The position numbers were made by a program, and so were the translations under genes. Positions 25,418 to 29,310 of a DNA stretch of 29,310 nucleotides are shown here, piece after piece (within the stretch, counting starts at the first letter, position 1; every line of letters starts with the position of its first letter). The stretch covers positions 1 through 29,310 of the forward strand of contig JANQOH010000282.1 of the NCBI GenBank assembly GCA_028289725.1. Reading direction: 5' to 3'. A model generated the notes under the pieces. That model had not been told where the DNA came from, did no database searches, and saw nothing but the letters and a program-made list of their open reading frames with translations. Origin of the DNA: Alphaproteobacteria bacterium (GTDB lineage Bacteria > Pseudomonadota > Alphaproteobacteria > UBA7887).

Positions 25418-25680
25418 TGTCTTTTGCCCCTTAATTCCCAGAATTCAACGCGGACTTGGCCTTTAGATCGACTTCAGGCAAGCCCATCCATCCCCCCGAT
25501 TATGCCATTCATATCCTTCGCATAATCCTCATACACCGGAGCAACATTACCCTTGGAGAGGGCTGGAACCAAGACCGAATCGTCCACTCTCGCGTGGCTT
25601 TTGGCGGCCGTGCCCCTGGAATAGCCGCGCCGGGCACATTACCTTTCGGTCAATTCTCGACCAGATAACGGGAGGCGTAC
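25418..25680. promoter_or_regulatory. Divergent promoter region with 8-bp inverted repeat
   Basis: This 263-bp space contains the promoter of the seven-gene electron-transfer operon (-) and that of the spondin-domain gene (+). GATTATGC (25498-25505) and GCATAATC (25520-25527) form a perfect inverted repeat with a 14-bp gap, 81-110 bp upstream of the operon's first ATG and about 155-183 bp upstream of the spondin gene. It has the size of an operator for a dimeric regulator. No terminator-like T run follows. Confidence 0.5.
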
Positions 25681-26394
25681 ATGACACTGGTGAATGCGCG
25701 ACCGGCGATCGCGGCGACGATCGGCGCGGCAATGGCACTGTCAGCTTGGCCGGCGGCGGCCGAAACGGAGTTCCTTGTACGGATTTGGAATGCCGGCGAG
25801 GAGAACAGCATGACGCTGGAGGACGGCAGCAAGCAGACTCCGCTTTTGTCGTGGGGCGCGTTTGCCGTTCACACGCAGCCGAACCCCCTATTCACGCCTG
25901 GTCAACCGGCCGGTGATGACGGGCTCGAAGATCTCGCCGAGGACGGCGCTATCAACAAGCTGGTGGAGTCGCTCGCAAACCGCAGCGATCTGATCGATTC
26001 CGGCGAGATTAAAGCGCGGCCAGTCAATGGTCAGCCGGCGATTTACCCGGGCGGCCTGTTTCGCGCGAAGTTCACAGCCAGCCCCGGCGATAAGTTTTCC
26101 TTCGCCGTCATGCTCGAACAATCCAACGATGGCTTCTACGCGCCGGGGCCAGAGGGGATCGACCTGTTCGACTCCGACGGCAACCCGATTTCCGGCGATG
26201 TAACGGATCAAGTGCTTTACTGGGACGCGGGCACGGAAGTGAACCAAGCGCCCGGCCTCGGCCCCGACACCGGAATCAATGAGCAAGACTTTAATCAGGG
26301 CGAGACCGAGAACGGTGTGGTTCACCTGATGGACGACGGTTTCACCTATCCCCCAATCGATCAAATCATCAAGGTTTCGATCAAACCGCGCTGA
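25681..26394 (+). CDS. Exported spondin-domain protein
   Basis: Protein of 237 residues with a Sec signal (cut near PAAAETE, residue 28). The body matches bacterial spondin-domain proteins: TEFLVRIWNAGE, LLSWGAFAVHTQPNPLFTPGQPA (cited in short as SWGAFAVHTQ and NPLFTPGQPA), then FSFAVMLEQSNDGFYAP and LFDSDGNPISGDVT. The strand order and LYWDAGTEVNQAPGLGPDT fit the calcium-binding F-spondin fold. Role in bacteria is not settled; extracellular adhesion is one possibility. GGGAGG precedes the ATG. It is divergent from the multihaem operon, which may mean common control. Confidence 0.85.
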   Translation: MTLVNARPAIAATIGAAMALSAWPAAAETEFLVRIWNAGEENSMTLEDGSKQTPLLSWGAFAVHTQPNPLFTPGQPAGDDGLEDLAEDGAINKLVESLANRSDLIDSGEIKARPVNGQPAIYPGGLFRAKFTASPGDKFSFAVMLEQSNDGFYAPGPEGIDLFDSDGNPISGDVTDQVLYWDAGTEVNQAPGLGPDTGINEQDFNQGETENGVVHLMDDGFTYPPIDQIIKVSIKPR

Positions 26395-26405
26395 AACAAA
26401 TTGCG

Positions 26406-26436
26406 GACTGTGGCCGTCGTCTAGGCGGCCACGGTC
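26406..26436. terminator. Hairpin between convergent genes spanning a stop codon
   Basis: An 11-bp stem with one mismatch (26406-26416 with 26426-26436; core GTGGCCG/CGGCCAC) has a 9-nt loop that contains the stop of the cyclase/ATPase gene. It lies 12 bp after the spondin gene stop. Weak T content on both sides, so termination is probable but not certain. Confidence 0.55.
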
Positions 26437-29310
26437 TGCAGCAGCGCGCGCGCCTCAACCAGGTCGGGCGTATCGAAGCCTTCGGTGAAACGCTCGTAGA
26501 CGGCACGCAGTTGCTTGCGTTCCTCAACCCCGCCGCCTTCGTCCTCGCGCAGGCGCACGAGTTCCATGATTGTGCGTAATTGCCACGAGAGGGTGCCCTG
26601 GTCTTCCGCGACGCCAACGGCTTTCTCGATCGCTGCAACCGCTTTGCGGTGTAACGCTTCCGCATCCGACTCGCCGCTGGTTATCGCCTGATCGCGCAAG
26701 ATGGACCCACGCAACCGGTAGAGTTCAGCTTCATAGCCACGGCCGCCAAAATCGATCATACGCGCGAGACCTTGGTCGACCGCGTCCAGCGCCTTTTCAT
26801 GAAGCCCGGCCTCAAGATAAAGGTCGGCCAGCGCGACCAGGAAAAACGTTGTCGGCCCGTTTTGCCACGATTGCTGGCCGAGCTCGACGCCGCGCTCAGC
26901 CTCGGCCAGGCCATCGCGCGTGCGCCCCATCTTCGCCAGTGCCAGTCCGTGATAGATTGCGGCAAAGATCTTCCACTGTGTGAAATCGTGCTCTGTCGCG
27001 ATGTCCGCCGCGCGCGCGCTGGTTGCCTCCAAGCCTTCCCAATCACGCAAAATGGCGTGGTACGCCGCCTTGAAACTCAGCGCGAACACCAAAGTAACGT
27101 CATGCTTTCTGGTTTCAGCGCGCGCCACGGCTTGGCGGCTGGCTTCCAAACCTTGCTCCGGATAGCCAAGCATGAACCGCGTGCGCGCGGACATGGACCA
27201 CGCGACCACACCGGGGTCTTGCACCGCCATCCACGACGCTTGGTCGGTACCGATTTGGCTGACCCGGTCGAGCGCGTGGTCCAGGTAATCTCCGGCCAGT
27301 CTCACTTCCCCCATGTCCAAGGCGCTGATACCGGCGCTCACATAGGCCGAGAATAAGAGGTCGTCGCGGCGCAGCTTATGCGCGAGGTCAAGCAGTTTGG
27401 CGCTGATTTCGCGCGCCTTATCCAGCCGGTCGCGCGTGACGTTGTGTGCAAACAATCCAAGCCAGGCGCGGGCGTGCAGGAAGCCATTGTCCGGATCGTC
27501 GGGACTGCTCAACTGCTTTGCTTGCTCGAAAGCGTCGCCAACGTCGGGTGCAAAGAAACCGTGTACCGCGCTCAAGGCGGCACCACGCATGACCTGAATT
27601 TCGGCCATCTCGCGGCGGTGTTCGGGCGTGTCGGTCATGTTTTTGAGCAGATCGAGCGCGCCGTCCAAATGAAGCAACGCTTCGCGCATGGCCGATTTGG
27701 AAATTGAAAGGTCCGCCGCGCGGCGACAAAACAAAACAGCGCGGTCGTTGACGCCGGCCGCCGCATAGTGCCGCGAGATTTCTTCCGGCTCGGCCGTCGC
27801 AATATCAGGGAATTGCGTCTCGAGCACTTCGGCGATATCGCGATGAATCGATTGGCGCTGGCTGATAAGCAACGATTGGTATGCGACCTCTTGGATGAGC
27901 CCTTGGCGAAAGGCGTATGTCGCGTCTGGCGCCAGACCTCGTTGAAGCAGCAGTTCGCCTTCGACGAGCGCGGTGAGGGCTTGTCGCAACGCTGCGTCGT
28001 CAAGCTTGCTGACGGCCGCGAGCACGTCGTACCGAAAGGTTCGGCCAAGCATCGCGCCGATTTGCGCCACCTCCTTGTGGGGACCAAGACGATCCAGCCG
28101 GGCCATCAGCGAATCTTGCAGGCTCACCGGCACGGCGACCGGCGGCATCGAGCCGCTGAGTTGATACTGGCCGTCCCGTTTCACCAGATAATCGGAGTCC
28201 AGCATCGTCTTGGTCAGTTCTTCGGCGAACATCGGCACGCCATCAGCCCGATCGACGATCGTATCGATCACCTGTTGCGGCAGTGCGCTTTCGCCCGCCG
28301 TTTGGCGGGCAATACGCGCGGTTTCCTCAGATCCCAGGCGTGTCAATGTGATCGGCAAGACGTGGGAGCGCGCCGGCCACGGCGGGCGAAACTCCGGCCG
28401 GTGACTGATGACGACAAGAACTGGCATCGTGGCGGCTTGCTCGATCAACAGTCCAAGGAAGTCCAAAGTCGTCGGGTCGGCCCATTGAATGCTCTCCATA
28501 ACGAAAAGCAGCGGCTTCCGTGCCGCGGCGTGGCGCACCACCGCAAGCAATGCGGCGAAGGTGCGTTCCTTGGACTGCTGCGCGTCGAGTTGGGGGCGAT
28601 CTGGCACCGGCACCTTCAGCAATTCGGCAATCGCCGGCACGGTTTCACCATCGTCGAGGTCCAGATTTGCCGCCCAATCGCGGATTTTGTCGAGGCGCGC
28701 TTCGCAGGAGTCGCCGCTCTTGAAGTCAAGAATCCAACTCAAGGCGTCGACCACCGGATGCAACACGCTGGTCTGCAAATAGGGCGAACAGTGATGACGC
28801 ATCAGGCGCGTCGGTTTGTCGCGAAGTTTGTCGCGGACCGCGCGGATCAGGTGTGATTTGCCAATGCCGGTTTCGCCATTGATCAACACCACTTGACCGG
28901 CGCCGTCGCGGGCCCGTTTCCACCGGTCCATAACCGCTTCCAGCTCGCGCTCTCGTCCGATCAATGACCGGAGCGAGCCGTCGGCGGACTCCACCTGGCT
29001 CAGCGTATCGCGCTCGGCCGTCGCGCGGAAAACCCGCATCGGTTCGCTGAGGCCCTTGAGTTCATGAACGCCCGCGTCTTCGAACTCAAACATGTCGGCG
29101 ACGAGGGCGTGGGTTTCGTCGCTGACCAACACGCTTCCGGGATCAGCCAAGGATTGCAGCCGGGCAGCCACGTTGGGCGTGTCGCCCACCGCGCTGTTCG
29201 ATTTACCCGGCACCCCTGACTTCTCCATGCCGACGACGACGAGGCCCGAGTGAATGCCAACGCGGACCCGAAGCGGCGACGGGCTCGGCACCTCGGCGAC
29301 ATTCGCGATG
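26421..29310 (-). CDS. Class III cyclase-ATPase-TPR signalling protein, 5' partial
   Basis: The visible 962 residues continue past the window edge, so the first half of the cyclase domain is missing. The retained half has VGIHSGLVVVG and GDTPNVAARLQ with the catalytic Asn and Arg. Next comes an AAA/STAND-type ATPase: IGRERELEAVMDRW, Walker A GETGIGKS, and Walker B-like FVMESIQWADP, in which the usual second acidic residue after Glu is Ser. A long helical TPR-like C-terminus follows. The frame's first GTG (29291) is internal, as homologous sequence continues upstream. This is a common proteobacterial architecture whose activating signal is generally unknown. It is convergent with the spondin gene. 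Confidence 0.92.
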   Translation of the reverse strand, partial: IANVAEVPSPSPLRVRVGIHSGLVVVGMEKSGVPGKSNSAVGDTPNVAARLQSLADPGSVLVSDETHALVADMFEFEDAGVHELKGLSEPMRVFRATAERDTLSQVESADGSLRSLIGRERELEAVMDRWKRARDGAGQVVLINGETGIGKSHLIRAVRDKLRDKPTRLMRHHCSPYLQTSVLHPVVDALSWILDFKSGDSCEARLDKIRDWAANLDLDDGETVPAIAELLKVPVPDRPQLDAQQSKERTFAALLAVVRHAAARKPLLFVMESIQWADPTTLDFLGLLIEQAATMPVLVVISHRPEFRPPWPARSHVLPITLTRLGSEETARIARQTAGESALPQQVIDTIVDRADGVPMFAEELTKTMLDSDYLVKRDGQYQLSGSMPPVAVPVSLQDSLMARLDRLGPHKEVAQIGAMLGRTFRYDVLAAVSKLDDAALRQALTALVEGELLLQRGLAPDATYAFRQGLIQEVAYQSLLISQRQSIHRDIAEVLETQFPDIATAEPEEISRHYAAAGVNDRAVLFCRRAADLSISKSAMREALLHLDGALDLLKNMTDTPEHRREMAEIQVMRGAALSAVHGFFAPDVGDAFEQAKQLSSPDDPDNGFLHARAWLGLFAHNVTRDRLDKAREISAKLLDLAHKLRRDDLLFSAYVSAGISALDMGEVRLAGDYLDHALDRVSQIGTDQASWMAVQDPGVVAWSMSARTRFMLGYPEQGLEASRQAVARAETRKHDVTLVFALSFKAAYHAILRDWEGLEATSARAADIATEHDFTQWKIFAAIYHGLALAKMGRTRDGLAEAERGVELGQQSWQNGPTTFFLVALADLYLEAGLHEKALDAVDQGLARMIDFGGRGYEAELYRLRGSILRDQAITSGESDAEALHRKAVAAIEKAVGVAEDQGTLSWQLRTIMELVRLREDEGGGVEERKQLRAVYERFTEGFDTPDLVEARALLQTVAA

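Overview
The window looks like chromosomal DNA of a GC-rich Gram-negative bacterium, most likely an alphaproteobacterium. The grounds are class III cyclase/TolB/TPR proteins of the kind common in Rhizobiales and Rhodospirillales, exported proteins with Sec signals, a predicted outer-membrane barrel, and heavy use of c-type haem. This is a family-level impression; no rRNA or other marker gene is present. No tRNA, rRNA, CRISPR array, transposase or integrase was seen.

Layout. (1) 1-2176 (+): C-terminal three quarters of a Na+/K+-ATPase-like P-type cation pump, cut by the window edge. (2) 2403-4160 (+): class III nucleotide cyclase with TolB-like and TPR regions, convergent with a VOC-fold protein (4205-4738, -). 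(3) 4940-6217 (+): CmcJ/NvfI/AsaB-like oxidoreductase, then a GNAT acetyltransferase (6241-6819, -). (4) 7126-8193 (-): exported cyclase-family (PF04199-type) hydrolase with a clear Rho-independent terminator and an inverted-repeat-rich upstream region, divergent from an exported alpha/beta hydrolase (8486-9415, +). (5) 9529-10939 (+): group I truncated haemoglobin followed at once by a 2Fe-2S/FAD/NAD reductase, resembling a flavohaemoglobin split in two. (6) 11059-13869 (+): DUF2339-type polytopic membrane protein. (7) 13946-14236 (+): small exported coiled-coil protein.

(8) 25417-14249 (-) is the remarkable part: seven co-directional genes covering 11 kb. In transcription order they are a pentahaem cytochrome with LLGGDD repeats, an outer-membrane-barrel candidate, a membrane-anchored FAD/NAD/2Fe-2S reductase, a tetrahaem cytochrome, a cytoplasmic protein joining two cyclic-nucleotide-binding-type domains to a 16-Cys (four [4Fe-4S]) ferredoxin, a dihaem cytochrome b-like membrane protein, and a decahaem cytochrome with an 8-Cys N-terminal domain and about 20 acidic LLSDDGG-type repeats between its two haem blocks. 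Together they encode 19 CxxCH sites, two probable b haems, four [4Fe-4S], one [2Fe-2S] and FAD: every part needed to carry electrons from NADH or the quinone pool through the inner membrane and periplasm to the outer membrane, or in the reverse direction. I do not recognise this set as a named pathway, so it is the best candidate for an undescribed system.

(9) 25681-26394 (+): exported spondin-domain protein, divergent from the electron-transfer operon across a 263-bp region with a perfect 8-bp inverted repeat. (10) 29310-26421 (-): cyclase/ATPase/TPR signalling protein, cut by the right edge. Two nucleotide cyclases therefore flank a locus whose ferredoxin carries cyclic-nucleotide-binding-type domains, which raises the possibility of cyclic-nucleotide control of electron flow.
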